Positions 1-6,588 of a stretch of 37,631 bases of DNA are shown here, in pieces (position 1 is the stretch's first letter; each line of letters starts with the position of its first letter). Below the pieces are notes generated by a model. The model saw only the letters and a program-made list of their open reading frames with translations. It searched no databases and was not told where the DNA came from. The DNA comes from an uncultured Pelagibacteraceae bacterium (lineage in GTDB: Bacteria > Pseudomonadota > Alphaproteobacteria > Pelagibacterales > Pelagibacteraceae). The position numbers and the translations under genes are program-made. Where the stretch lies: NCBI GenBank assembly GCA_902589795.1, contig CACIUJ010000005.1, positions 10,001 to 47,631 of the forward strand. Reading direction: 5' to 3'.

Positions 1-789
1 AAAAAATTTAATATGGTTTTCGTACCAGCAAGCGAAAAGGGTGATGAAAGTGATTACGCTGGCCTCATAAAAATCGTTGAGGATATTACCAAATTTAAAA
101 TTAATACTATAAAAGTAACAGATTATAATGCTGCAGTCGAAGCTATGAGAGCTGGTAGAGCAGATATAGCTTGGTATGGAGGCAAGACATATATTAAGGC
201 CTCGGAGATAGCTAATGCAGAGGCATTTGCAGCAGGAGTTAGACCTGGCGAAAAAGATGCAGGTTATTATGCTTATTTTGTAGTTAAAAAAGACAGCAAA
301 ATAAAAAAATTTTCAGATGTAAAAGGTAAAGTATTATCTCTAAATAGCATTGGTTCAACGAGTGGTGATTTAATTCCTCAGGTTGAATTAGCAAAGATTA
401 ATCTTTCTACTACTAATGAAGATGATTTTAAAAGTGTATTTTATGCTGGAAGTCACGATGCATGCTTGTTAGCAGTTTTAAATAATAAATCAGACGTTTG
501 CGGCATGAGTTCCAGAAATTATGAAGCACGTTTAGCAGACAATACTTTTAAAAAGGAACAAATAAGAATTATACACAAATCTGACCGTGTTCCACCCCCA
601 CCGCTTGCATATTCTAAAAGAATTCCTATTGAAGATAGAACAAAAATCAAAAATGCAGTACTAGAAGCCCACAAGCATGGAAAAATAGGTGGTTATGGGG
701 GAGAAATGTCTCACTATATATCAGTTAAAGATTCAGACTACGATGTATTGAGAAATGTCGTTGCATTGCTGAAAAAAAATAAAAGTTAA
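1..789 (+). CDS. phnD: Phosphonate/phosphate-type ABC transporter substrate-binding protein PhnD (5' end outside window)
   Basis: Periplasmic binding protein of a PhnD-type importer for phosphonate, phosphite or phosphate esters. The frame is open from base 1 to the stop at 787-789. The first in-frame ATG (base 13) falls inside the first strand of the mature fold (VFVPASEKG), so the true start and signal peptide lie upstream and the gene is cut by the window. Family features are the ADIAWYGG segment, the GSTSGDLIP loop and the SHDA segment, which in this family line the ligand pocket. Pairs of prolines (VPPPPLAYS) precede the hinge back into lobe 1. It is followed 13 bp later by phnC and then phnE, the usual transporter order. 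Ligand specificity cannot be read from the sequence; phosphite and methylphosphonate binders look alike at this level. Confidence 0.92.
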   Translation, partial: KKFNMVFVPASEKGDESDYAGLIKIVEDITKFKINTIKVTDYNAAVEAMRAGRADIAWYGGKTYIKASEIANAEAFAAGVRPGEKDAGYYAYFVVKKDSKIKKFSDVKGKVLSLNSIGSTSGDLIPQVELAKINLSTTNEDDFKSVFYAGSHDACLLAVLNNKSDVCGMSSRNYEARLADNTFKKEQIRIIHKSDRVPPPPLAYSKRIPIEDRTKIKNAVLEAHKHGKIGGYGGEMSHYISVKDSDYDVLRNVVALLKKNKS

Positions 790-802
790 TAATTTTTTAT
801 AT

Positions 803-1525
803 ATGCTTGAAATAAAGAATCTAAAAAAAACGTTCCAAGGCGGAGTAGAAGCTCTTAGAGGAGTTGACTTAAAAGTAAATAAAGGAGAGTTCTTATCCAT
901 TTTGGGACCAAGCGGATCTGGCAAAACTACCCTGTTGAGAAGCATTAATGGCTTGGAAAATATTGATAGTGGAGAAATATTTTTTGAAAGTGAAAAAATA
1001 AATAAGATTTATTTACCTCAAGTTCAAAAAAAAACAGGCATGATTTTTCAAGAATTTAACTTAATAAATAACTTGTCTGCGATTAATAATGTTTTAACTG
1101 GACTTTTAAATTCAACCAGTAAATTTTTATCAATGTTTTATTTATTTACGAAAGAACAAAAATTACAAGCTTTAAAAGCACTAGAAACCGTAGGACTTTT
1201 AGATAAAGCGTATAACCGAGCAGACGAACTTTCTGGGGGCCAAAGACAAAGAGTAGGTATTGCAAGAGCAATAATAAAAAAACCGACATTGCTTTTAGCA
1301 GATGAACCGGTTGCAAGTTTGGATCCTAAGGCAGCGGATTTAATTATGTCATTATTAAAAAAAATTAATAAAGAGTTTAAAATAACTGTTGTATGCAATT
1401 TACATCAGGTTGGGCTTGCATCTCAGTATTCAGATAGAATAGTTGGTTTATTAGATGGAGCAATTATGTTTGACAATTTACCATCAAACATTAATAAAAC
1501 GATCATTGATCAAATATATAAATAA
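803..1525 (+). CDS. phnC: Phosphonate/phosphate-type ABC transporter ATP-binding protein PhnC
   Basis: Cytoplasmic ATPase that powers the PhnD/PhnE importer. At 240 residues it is a normal single-domain ABC ATPase. Walker A is GPSGSGKTT at 35-43, the signature LSGGQRQR at 143-150, Walker B LLLADEP at 163-169 with the catalytic glutamate at 168, and the switch histidine is H201 in a NLHQ context. The start ATG is 13 bp after the phnD stop, and the protein begins MLEIKNLKKTF as expected for the family. The stop is separated from the phnE start by a single base, so the three genes are translationally close. Nothing odd is seen. The family assignment rests on its neighbours as well as on the sequence, because many importer ATPases look alike. 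Confidence 0.93.
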   Translation: MLEIKNLKKTFQGGVEALRGVDLKVNKGEFLSILGPSGSGKTTLLRSINGLENIDSGEIFFESEKINKIYLPQVQKKTGMIFQEFNLINNLSAINNVLTGLLNSTSKFLSMFYLFTKEQKLQALKALETVGLLDKAYNRADELSGGQRQRVGIARAIIKKPTLLLADEPVASLDPKAADLIMSLLKKINKEFKITVVCNLHQVGLASQYSDRIVGLLDGAIMFDNLPSNINKTIIDQIYK

Positions 1526-1526
1526 A

Positions 1527-2357
1527 ATGACAAACAAAAATATTCTTAAATTAGCAGCAAATAATCAAACTAAACATCTTGAAAAATACTTAAAACAACA
1601 ATGGACGTGGAGAACATATTTCCTTATTTTTTCTCTTATATTTATCCTTATTTTTATTGTAATTGATTTAGAAATAAATTTTATTGCACTATTTTCTGAC
1701 TCTTCAAAATATTTTGGAGATATTATTGGAAGAATGTTACCTCCAGATTTTTCAAATTTTGGAAATTTGGCTTATGCTATGTTAGAAACTATTGAGATAG
1801 CATTTTTAGGAACTTTTATTGCAATTACTTTATCAATTCCCGTTGGTCTATTTTCGGCTAGAAATTTAGCCCCAAATTACTGGGTTTTTTTAATTGCCAG
1901 AACCATAACAATTTTTTTTAGAGCCATTCCCGAGTTTATAATTGCAATGATACTTGTAATTGCAATCGGTTTTGGAGCTATGCCTGGTGTTCTTGCATTA
2001 GGTATTCATACGATGGGTTTCTTAGCGAAATTTTATGCTGAGGATATAGAGCACGTAAATAAAGGTCCTATAGAAGCATTAAAATCCTCGGGAGCTTCCA
2101 AAAGTCAGATAATCTCTTTTGCGATAATACCCCAAATAATTCCATCCTTTATAGCAAATAACTTATATATTCTTGATCGAAATATCAGAATGGCAACTAT
2201 GCTTGGAATCGTTGGAGCTGGTGGAATTGGATACGAATTACAATCTTCATTTAGAATGTTCGAATACCAGAAAGTTTCAGCAATAATAATTGTTATTTTC
2301 ATTACTATATTTATTATAGATCATTTATCTTCTTTTATACGCTCTAAAGTAAAGTAA
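1527..2357 (+). CDS. phnE: Phosphonate/phosphate-type ABC transporter permease PhnE
   Basis: Inner-membrane permease subunit partnering phnC and phnD, 276 residues. An in-frame ATG exists further upstream at 1455, but it lies inside phnC; the ATG at 1527, one base after the phnC stop, gives a normal-length protein and is preferred. Hydrophobic spans are visible near residues 31-50, 88-108, 120-147 and 150-168, with more towards the C-terminus. The cytoplasmic EAA loop that docks on the ATPase is at about 172-203 (EDIEHVNKGPIEALKSSGAS). Only one permease gene is present, whereas some marine bacteria carry two phnE genes; the gene after it is an unrelated DMT transporter. The operon appears to end here, with a 103-bp gap before the next gene. 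Confidence 0.92.
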   Translation: MTNKNILKLAANNQTKHLEKYLKQQWTWRTYFLIFSLIFILIFIVIDLEINFIALFSDSSKYFGDIIGRMLPPDFSNFGNLAYAMLETIEIAFLGTFIAITLSIPVGLFSARNLAPNYWVFLIARTITIFFRAIPEFIIAMILVIAIGFGAMPGVLALGIHTMGFLAKFYAEDIEHVNKGPIEALKSSGASKSQIISFAIIPQIIPSFIANNLYILDRNIRMATMLGIVGAGGIGYELQSSFRMFEYQKVSAIIIVIFITIFIIDHLSSFIRSKVK

Positions 2358-2416
2358 ATTTCTTATACTAATTTCAATTAAACTTTTTACGCTGAAGTAG
2401 TAAGGCTTAATTGTAC

Positions 2417-2445
2417 TAGCTTTATTTTAGTTAAAAATAAAGTTA
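2417..2445 (+). other. A+T-rich hairpin upstream of the DMT transporter
   Basis: A 12-bp stem with a 5-base loop: nine perfect pairs CTTTATTTT (2420-2428) with AAAATAAAG (2434-2442), extended by one G-U and two A-U pairs. It sits in the 103-bp gap after phnE. It has little G+C in the stem and no following T run, so it is a weak candidate for the end of the phn operon or for a structure near the next gene's ribosome-binding region. Chance is quite possible in sequence this rich in A and T. Confidence 0.25.
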
Positions 2446-2460
2446 AAAAGAAAAATATCA

Positions 2461-3303
2461 ATGGATACTAATGTTTTTTTAATAATTCTGCTAGCTACGA
2501 TTATGCACGCCATCTGGAACGGAATGGTTAAGAAGCATCCAGACAAAGTAATTGCTATGTCTGGAATTGTATTTGGCCATGTGCCTCTTGCAATAACTGC
2601 TATTATTTTATTACCAGCGCCTTCTCTAAATTGCATTCCTTATATAATTGCTAGCGCATTTATTCATCAAGGTTACCAGTGGTATTTATTATCATCTTAT
2701 CAAATTGGAGATCTTACTAAAGTGTATCCTATAGCAAGAGGATTTGGTCCTTTTGTTACAACAGTCATTTCAATTTTTTTTTTAGGAGTGATAATTAATA
2801 GTTTTATTTTTTTTTCAATATGCTTAATTTGTTTTGGAATTATGTTTCTCGGAATTTTTGATGACCATGATTCTAATAACATAAAAATAATACAATATTC
2901 ATTATTTACTGGTTTTTTTATTGGCCTCTATTCAATTGTAGATGGATACGGAGCAAGAATAAGCTTGTCAGCAATAACTTATATGAGCTGGTCATTTATT
3001 TTAAACGCATTATTATTTCCCGTGGTATTAAGAGTCAAAAATCAAAAAAATATATTTAAAAAATTGATAAAAAAAGGAAAGAAAATATTTTGGATAGGGG
3101 GTTCTTTATCATACATAATTTATATTATAGTCGTTTGGGCTTTTACCAAAGCACCAATTCCAATGGTAAGTGCACTTAGAGAAACTAGTATTTTTTTTTC
3201 TATAATTATCGGATTTTTCTTTTTAGAAGAAAAAATAACTTTTATAAAAATAATTTCAATTATACTTATAATTCTAGGAACGGTAGGTTTAAAGTTAGTT
3301 TAA
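2461..3303 (+). CDS. DMT superfamily (EamA) transporter
   Basis: Integral inner-membrane transporter of 280 residues, a typical length for the 10-helix EamA/DMT fold made of two tandem five-helix repeats. The first helix carries a pattern seen in this family (HAIWNGMVKK near 16-25). A short charged stretch in the middle (around 200-210, KKGKK) separates later helices. The end of the second repeat has the usual glutamate pair in FFFLEEK. Members move amino acids, nucleotide sugars, polyamines or other metabolites out or in; the substrate cannot be told here. It has its own 103-bp upstream gap. Its last 9 bp overlap the 3' end of the convergent kinase gene, so no terminator sits between the two. 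A T10 tract lies inside the gene at 2774-2783. Confidence 0.85.
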   Translation: MDTNVFLIILLATIMHAIWNGMVKKHPDKVIAMSGIVFGHVPLAITAIILLPAPSLNCIPYIIASAFIHQGYQWYLLSSYQIGDLTKVYPIARGFGPFVTTVISIFFLGVIINSFIFFSICLICFGIMFLGIFDDHDSNNIKIIQYSLFTGFFIGLYSIVDGYGARISLSAITYMSWSFILNALLFPVVLRVKNQKNIFKKLIKKGKKIFWIGGSLSYIIYIIVVWAFTKAPIPMVSALRETSIFFSIIIGFFFLEEKITFIKIISIILIILGTVGLKLV

Positions 3304-3816
3304 ATTTCTAACTTTTTTTAATAATTCTTCAGACAATTTATTTAAAGGTTTTGTAAATTTATTCTCGATTATAATATCTGGCGATACAGGCAACTCAGCT
3401 TTTAAATTTTTCCCCACTATATTTTTGAAGTTTCCCTTATAAAAGAATTTATTTTTCTTTTTAATAATTTCGTTAATATCTGATTTTATATAAATTTCTA
3501 CATAATTATTGATATTGGCCCTGTTCCATTTTCTAACTTTGTGAAAAAGACTTACTGTAGAAAAAATCAAATTTATATTTTCATCTATAATACGTTTACA
3601 AAATTTACTGTAACTTAAAGCATAATTTAATCTCTGTTTTTTTGAAAACTTATTAAAATTAAATATTTTTCGAAGATCATCTCCACTAAGGGTTAAAGTT
3701 GGCCCATATTTTTTAGAAATTTGTATCTTTATTTTTTCAGCAATTGTTGTTTTCCCCGAGCCTGATAATCCAGTAATCCAAAACAAGAAGCCTTTATTTT
3801 TTATTATTTTTTTCAT
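3295..3816 (-). CDS. Adenylylsulfate-kinase-like P-loop kinase
   Basis: Small P-loop kinase, 173 residues, resembling CysC (APS kinase). Walker A is GLSGSGKTT at 16-24, preceded by the hydrophobic strand FLFWIT. The segment LSGDDLRKIF at 43-52 matches the LDGDNVR region of APS kinases. The downstream part has diverged: the usual SPYRxDRxxAR lid region reads SLFHKVRKWNRAN (89-101), and the later motifs seen in true APS kinases are not evident. In capsule clusters of other bacteria, CysC homologues phosphorylate nucleotide-linked phosphoramidate or other small groups instead of APS. The position next to a glycan locus, divergent from its regulator, suggests a similar tailoring role, but this is inference. 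The gene is transcribed away from the glycan operon and collides with the DMT transporter at its 3' end. Confidence 0.75.
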   Translation of the reverse strand: MKKIIKNKGFLFWITGLSGSGKTTIAEKIKIQISKKYGPTLTLSGDDLRKIFNFNKFSKKQRLNYALSYSKFCKRIIDENINLIFSTVSLFHKVRKWNRANINNYVEIYIKSDINEIIKKKNKFFYKGNFKNIVGKNLKAELPVSPDIIIENKFTKPLNKLSEELLKKVRNLN

Positions 3817-3850
3817 CCCAAGATATAGTTGTTTAGCAATTTCTGCCCAC

Positions 3851-3862
3851 TATACAGGTATA
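3851..3862. promoter_or_regulatory. Short inverted repeat TATAC-AG-GTATA in the divergent intergenic region
   Basis: A 12-base inverted repeat with 5-bp arms lies 35 bp upstream of the kinase start, in the 123-bp divergent gap. On the minus strand a TATAGT box (3849-3854) overlaps it and could be the -10 of the kinase promoter, but I see no good -35 at the right distance. It may be an operator or simply a symmetrical A/T-rich -10 region. Confidence 0.2.
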
Positions 3863-3888
3863 AGTTTTAAACAAACCAATATTTTATC

Positions 3889-3917
3889 TTTACTGTTCAA
3901 AAATTGAACTGTATAAA
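3889..3917 (+). promoter_or_regulatory. Predicted sigma-70-type promoter of the marR-nusG-glycan operon
   Basis: A -35-like TTTACT (3889-3894, four of six matches to TTGACA) and a -10-like TATAAA (3912-3917) are separated by exactly 17 bp. The 17-bp spacer contains the first operator-like repeat and the expected start site, near 3924, lies inside the second. The implied leader before the ATG at 3940 is about 16 bases, with no clear Shine-Dalgarno sequence. The fit of the two boxes to the two repeats raises confidence above that of a box match alone. Confidence 0.55.
3895..3909. promoter_or_regulatory. Operator-like inverted repeat 1 (GTTCAA-AAA-TTGAAC)
   Basis: Perfect 6-bp arms around a 3-base centre, located between the predicted -35 and -10 boxes. 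The second copy downstream has the same arms, with a centre-to-centre distance of 24 bp. It is most likely bound by the MarR-family protein encoded immediately downstream, because winged-helix MarR dimers bind short palindromes and often repress their own promoter. Confidence 0.6.
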
Positions 3918-3918
3918 T

Positions 3919-3933
3919 GTTCAATAATTGAAC
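3919..3933. promoter_or_regulatory. Operator-like inverted repeat 2 (GTTCAAT-A-ATTGAAC)
   Basis: Perfect 7-bp arms around one central base, covering the expected transcription start of the regulator gene. It differs from repeat 1 only in the centre (TAA instead of AAA). Binding here would block initiation. The 3' end of the repeat stops 6 bases before the preferred start codon. Confidence 0.6.
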
Positions 3934-3939
3934 ATATTT

Positions 3940-4239
3940 ATGAATGATAATCAAGACCATTTTAACGTACTTAGAAAGATAAATAATAAGCCAAAGTCTA
4001 CCCAAAGAGAGCTTGCGGAAGAGTTGGGGTTTAGTTTGGGAAAATTAAACTACTGTTTGAAAGCTCTAAAAGGTAAAGGCTTAATCAAAATGAAAAATTT
4101 TGAAAAAAATCCAAATAAAATAAATTATATATATGTTCTTACACCAAGAGGAATCACCGCAAAAACTAAGCTGACAATAAATTTTATGAAAAGAAAAATG
4201 AAGGAATATGACGAGTTAAAAAAAGAGATTAAAGGTTAG
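3940..4239 (+). CDS. MarR-family transcriptional regulator, EPS-associated type
   Basis: Winged-helix DNA-binding protein of 99 residues. A helix-turn-helix lies at about 20-43 (STQRELAEELGFSLGKLNYC), followed by the recognition-helix end KALKGKGLIK, a wing at about 51-70 ending in LTPRGI, and a charged C-terminal helix at 75-99 that would form the dimer. This pattern is that of the short MarR proteins linked to exopolysaccharide loci (TIGR04176-like). A TTG start at 3928 would add four residues but lies inside operator 2 and only about 4 bases from the predicted transcription start, so the ATG at 3940 is preferred. The stop is 2 bp before the NusG paralogue, so the two are co-transcribed. 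It probably represses its own promoter through the two palindromes upstream; the inducer is unknown. Confidence 0.87.
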   Translation: MNDNQDHFNVLRKINNKPKSTQRELAEELGFSLGKLNYCLKALKGKGLIKMKNFEKNPNKINYIYVLTPRGITAKTKLTINFMKRKMKEYDELKKEIKG

Positions 4240-4241
4240 TT

Positions 4242-4742
4242 ATGTGGGTAGTAGCTAAAATTAAGATAAAAAATTTCAATACTTTTAAACAAGAATTAAG
4301 AAAAAAAATAGGTAAGGATATTAAATTTTATTATCCAAAGATCGAATATCATAAATATTTTGGTGACAAGGTTAAAAGATTTGAGAAACATATTTTAGAA
4401 AATTATATATTTTGCTACCATATAAAATTTTCAAAATCTGAATTTGTCAATGAAATTAGATTTGTAAGAGGTCTAGAATATTTTTTAGAGGGACACTATC
4501 AAAATCAAAAGGATATTGTAAAATTTGTAGATTACTGCAAAATATTTGAAGATGAAAAAGGATATTTAACCCAAAATTTTTTTAAAACAATTATATCGAA
4601 AAAAGCAAAATTCATATCAGGCCCATTTACTAATGTAATTTTCGAGATTATAGAAAGACAAAAAAACAAGTTAAAAATTTTAGTTGGAAATATTGTTACG
4701 ACGATACCAAATAAAACAAATTATTTATATCGTCCTATCTAA
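4242..4742 (+). CDS. Specialised NusG paralogue (RfaH/LoaP-like antitermination factor)
   Basis: 166 residues with the two-domain layout of NusG. An N-terminal domain at about 1-100 starts MWVVAKIKIKNFNTF (the W-x-V-V strand that opens NusG domains), continues with FYYPKIEYHKYFGDKVKR and NYIFCYHIKF, and has VRGLEYFLEGH at 76-85. A KOW-type domain runs from about 122 to 166, beginning FISGPFTNVIFEI. Proteins of this kind ride on RNA polymerase and suppress termination and pausing in long operons for capsule, LPS or polyketide synthesis. Its place, 2 bp after the MarR gene and directly before a 32-kb co-directional gene run, supports that role here. It is shorter and more lysine-rich than housekeeping NusG (about 180 residues). 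The assignment is from motif pattern only, not from an alignment. Confidence 0.8.
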   Translation: MWVVAKIKIKNFNTFKQELRKKIGKDIKFYYPKIEYHKYFGDKVKRFEKHILENYIFCYHIKFSKSEFVNEIRFVRGLEYFLEGHYQNQKDIVKFVDYCKIFEDEKGYLTQNFFKTIISKKAKFISGPFTNVIFEIIERQKNKLKILVGNIVTTIPNKTNYLYRPI

Positions 4743-4755
4743 AGTAAAAAAATTT

Positions 4756-4800
4756 ATGCTCTCAGAGACTTAGTTTTTAAAAAGTCAAAGTGCGGAGCAT
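4756..4800 (+). promoter_or_regulatory. Leader element with nested inverted repeats and an ops-like decamer
   Basis: The 70-bp gap between the NusG paralogue and the first glycan gene holds an outer inverted repeat ATGCTC (4756-4761) / GAGCAT (4795-4800) and an inner one GACTT (4767-4771) / AAGTC (4782-4786). A small palindrome TCTCAGAGA (4760-4768) overlaps both left arms. The decamer TGCGGAGCAT (4791-4800) resembles the RfaH recruitment site GGCGGTAGCGT with one base deleted. The element is visibly richer in G+C than its surroundings. A recruitment site for the NusG paralogue is the most economical reading; an intercistronic RNA structure with another role is the alternative. Confidence 0.45.
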
Positions 4801-4812
4801 TGGTTTATTAAA

Positions 4813-5583
4813 ATGAATCTCTCAAAAAAAGTCATTAATGAAAGTGAATTCAAAAATTTGTATGTAAAACCAAAAAGTTTTGCGAGAAGAGTAATACAAG
4901 ATTTTTTCTTAAAACTACTATTAAAAATATTTCCTAAAAAGTTTGAAATTTATAAAGAAAAAATTAAAAATATTATTAACAAAATAGTATACTACTTCGT
5001 CAGATATCCAAGTTTTATTTTACTAATTATTTTTTTAAAATTTAAACATCCTTTATATTTTAGACTTCCTTCAAGACATATTTATACATTGTATATATTG
5101 ACTAATTTCTTAAAAATTTTGAAAAAAGAAAAAATAGATTTTTTTTTAATTGCCGGGTCACTTTTAGGAGCTGTAAGACAAGAATCTTTTGCAGGCAGGC
5201 CAACAGATATTGATCTAGGAATAAAAGAAGATCAGTTTCAAAAATTATTAAACGCAATTCCTTTATTGATTAAAAAGGGGGCAAGGTCTATAAGAAAGGA
5301 TGATAAACTATCAGTCTTACAAATTATATATAAATATACTCTTGTAGATATTAATGTTTTCAAAAAAAAAAATCAAATGTGGATTGGAGAATGTGACAAG
5401 TATTATGGGGAGAATTTTAAAGGTATTACTTTTTCCATTAAAGATTTAGAGTGTTTAACAACCATTAAACTATATGGAAAAGAATTTCTATCTCCAACAA
5501 ACCCACAAATATATCTTGAAAAAAAGTATGGTAAGGAATGGAGAGTTCCTGATAAAAAACAATTTATTTGGAAAAAAATATAA
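4813..5583 (+). CDS. LicD/fukutin-family transferase
   Basis: 256 residues. Family features are GSLLGAVR at 115-122 followed by RPTDIDLG at 129-136, whose D132 and D134 form the metal-binding D-x-D of LicD-type nucleotidyltransferase folds. These enzymes move phosphocholine, ribitol phosphate or similar phosphodiester groups from a CDP donor to a glycan. The N-terminal third is basic with a hydrophobic segment near 58-78 (YYFVRYPSFILLIIFL), suggesting membrane association. No CDP-choline or CDP-ribitol synthesis gene is seen nearby, so the donor is unknown. It is the first gene after the leader element, and its stop codon directly touches the next ATG. An A11 run lies inside the gene at 5362-5372. 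Confidence 0.8.
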   Translation: MNLSKKVINESEFKNLYVKPKSFARRVIQDFFLKLLLKIFPKKFEIYKEKIKNIINKIVYYFVRYPSFILLIIFLKFKHPLYFRLPSRHIYTLYILTNFLKILKKEKIDFFLIAGSLLGAVRQESFAGRPTDIDLGIKEDQFQKLLNAIPLLIKKGARSIRKDDKLSVLQIIYKYTLVDINVFKKKNQMWIGECDKYYGENFKGITFSIKDLECLTTIKLYGKEFLSPTNPQIYLEKKYGKEWRVPDKKQFIWKKI

Positions 5584-6576
5584 ATGATTTCTTTAGTTAC
5601 AGGCGGCGCAGGTTTTATTGGTAGTAATTTAGTAACCGAGTTAGTTAAATTAAAGCATAAAGTTATTGTGTTAGATAATTTAAGTACTGGAAAATTAACT
5701 AATTTAAAGCAAATTAAAAAAAAAATAAAATTTATAAATGTCGATATTTCAAAAAATCAAAAATCTATTAATAAGTATTTTAAAAAGGTAGATTGGGTGT
5801 TTCATCTAGCAGGTTTAGCAGATATTGTTCCCAGCATAACAAATCCAAATAATTATTTTGAAGCAAATGTTAAAGGCACTTTAAATGTTTTAGAAGCCGC
5901 TAAAAAAAATAATGTAAAAAAGTTTATTTATGCAGCTTCCGCCAGCTGCTATGGTGTTCCAGAAAAGTATCCAACTGATGAAAAAAATAAAATTGATACA
6001 AAATATCCTTATGCCCTCACTAAATTTTTAGGAGAACAATTAGTTATTCATTGGGCAAAAATTTATAATATGCCAAATGTTTCACTTAGATTCTTTAACG
6101 CGTATGGGCCAAATTCAAGAACAACAGGTGCATATGGAGCAGTATTCGGAGTTTTTTTAGCGCAAAAACTCGCAGGCAAACCATTGACAATTGTAGGTAA
6201 TGGAGAACAAACAAGAGATTTTATTCATGTGTTTGATTTAGTTGATGCTGTTATTTTGGCTGCAAAAAAAGGAAAAAATTCTGAAATCTATAATATTGGA
6301 AGCGGAAAAGAAGTTTCTGTTAATTACATAGCTAAAATAATTGGTGGAAATACAGTTAATATTCCTAAAAGACCTGGTGAGCCCGATAGATCTTTAGCCG
6401 AAATATCAAAGATCAAATCCCATTTAGATTGGTCACCAAAAATCTCAATCGATAAAGGCGTAAGTATGCTGATAAAAATTATTGATCAGTGGAAAGATGC
6501 TCCGGTTTGGACTCCAAAAAGTATTGAAAGAGTAACAGAGAATTGGTTTAGGTATTTAGCCAAAGATAAAAATTAA
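5584..6576 (+). CDS. NAD-dependent nucleotide-sugar epimerase/dehydratase (extended SDR), UDP-glucose 4-epimerase-like
   Basis: 330-residue extended short-chain dehydrogenase. The dinucleotide-binding glycine motif is GGAGFIGS at 7-14, the catalytic Y-x3-K is Y143-K147 (YALTK), and the serine position falls in AASASCYG at 117-124. The C-terminal half shows the usual sugar-binding features RFFNAYGPN and the GNGEQTRDFIHV segment. Overall pattern is that of UDP-glucose or UDP-GlcNAc 4-epimerases, but 4,6-dehydratases and other epimerases share these motifs, so the substrate is not fixed. It starts directly at the end of the LicD-like stop and is followed 12 bp later by the HldE-like enzyme. It probably feeds an activated sugar to module A. 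Confidence 0.88.
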   Translation: MISLVTGGAGFIGSNLVTELVKLKHKVIVLDNLSTGKLTNLKQIKKKIKFINVDISKNQKSINKYFKKVDWVFHLAGLADIVPSITNPNNYFEANVKGTLNVLEAAKKNNVKKFIYAASASCYGVPEKYPTDEKNKIDTKYPYALTKFLGEQLVIHWAKIYNMPNVSLRFFNAYGPNSRTTGAYGAVFGVFLAQKLAGKPLTIVGNGEQTRDFIHVFDLVDAVILAAKKGKNSEIYNIGSGKEVSVNYIAKIIGGNTVNIPKRPGEPDRSLAEISKIKSHLDWSPKISIDKGVSMLIKIIDQWKDAPVWTPKSIERVTENWFRYLAKDKN

Positions 6577-6588
6577 TAAATTTTAGCG

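Noticed and set aside
1455-1526. Upstream in-frame ATG that would extend PhnE by 24 residues
   Set aside because: It lies wholly inside phnC; the ATG at 1527 gives a normal-length permease next to the phnC stop.
2417-2445. A strong intrinsic terminator after phnE
   Set aside because: The stem is almost all A-T and no T run follows; kept only as a weak hairpin.
3928-3939. TTG start for the MarR regulator adding four residues
   Set aside because: It falls in the second operator and almost on the predicted transcription start, and the helix-turn-helix is complete without it.
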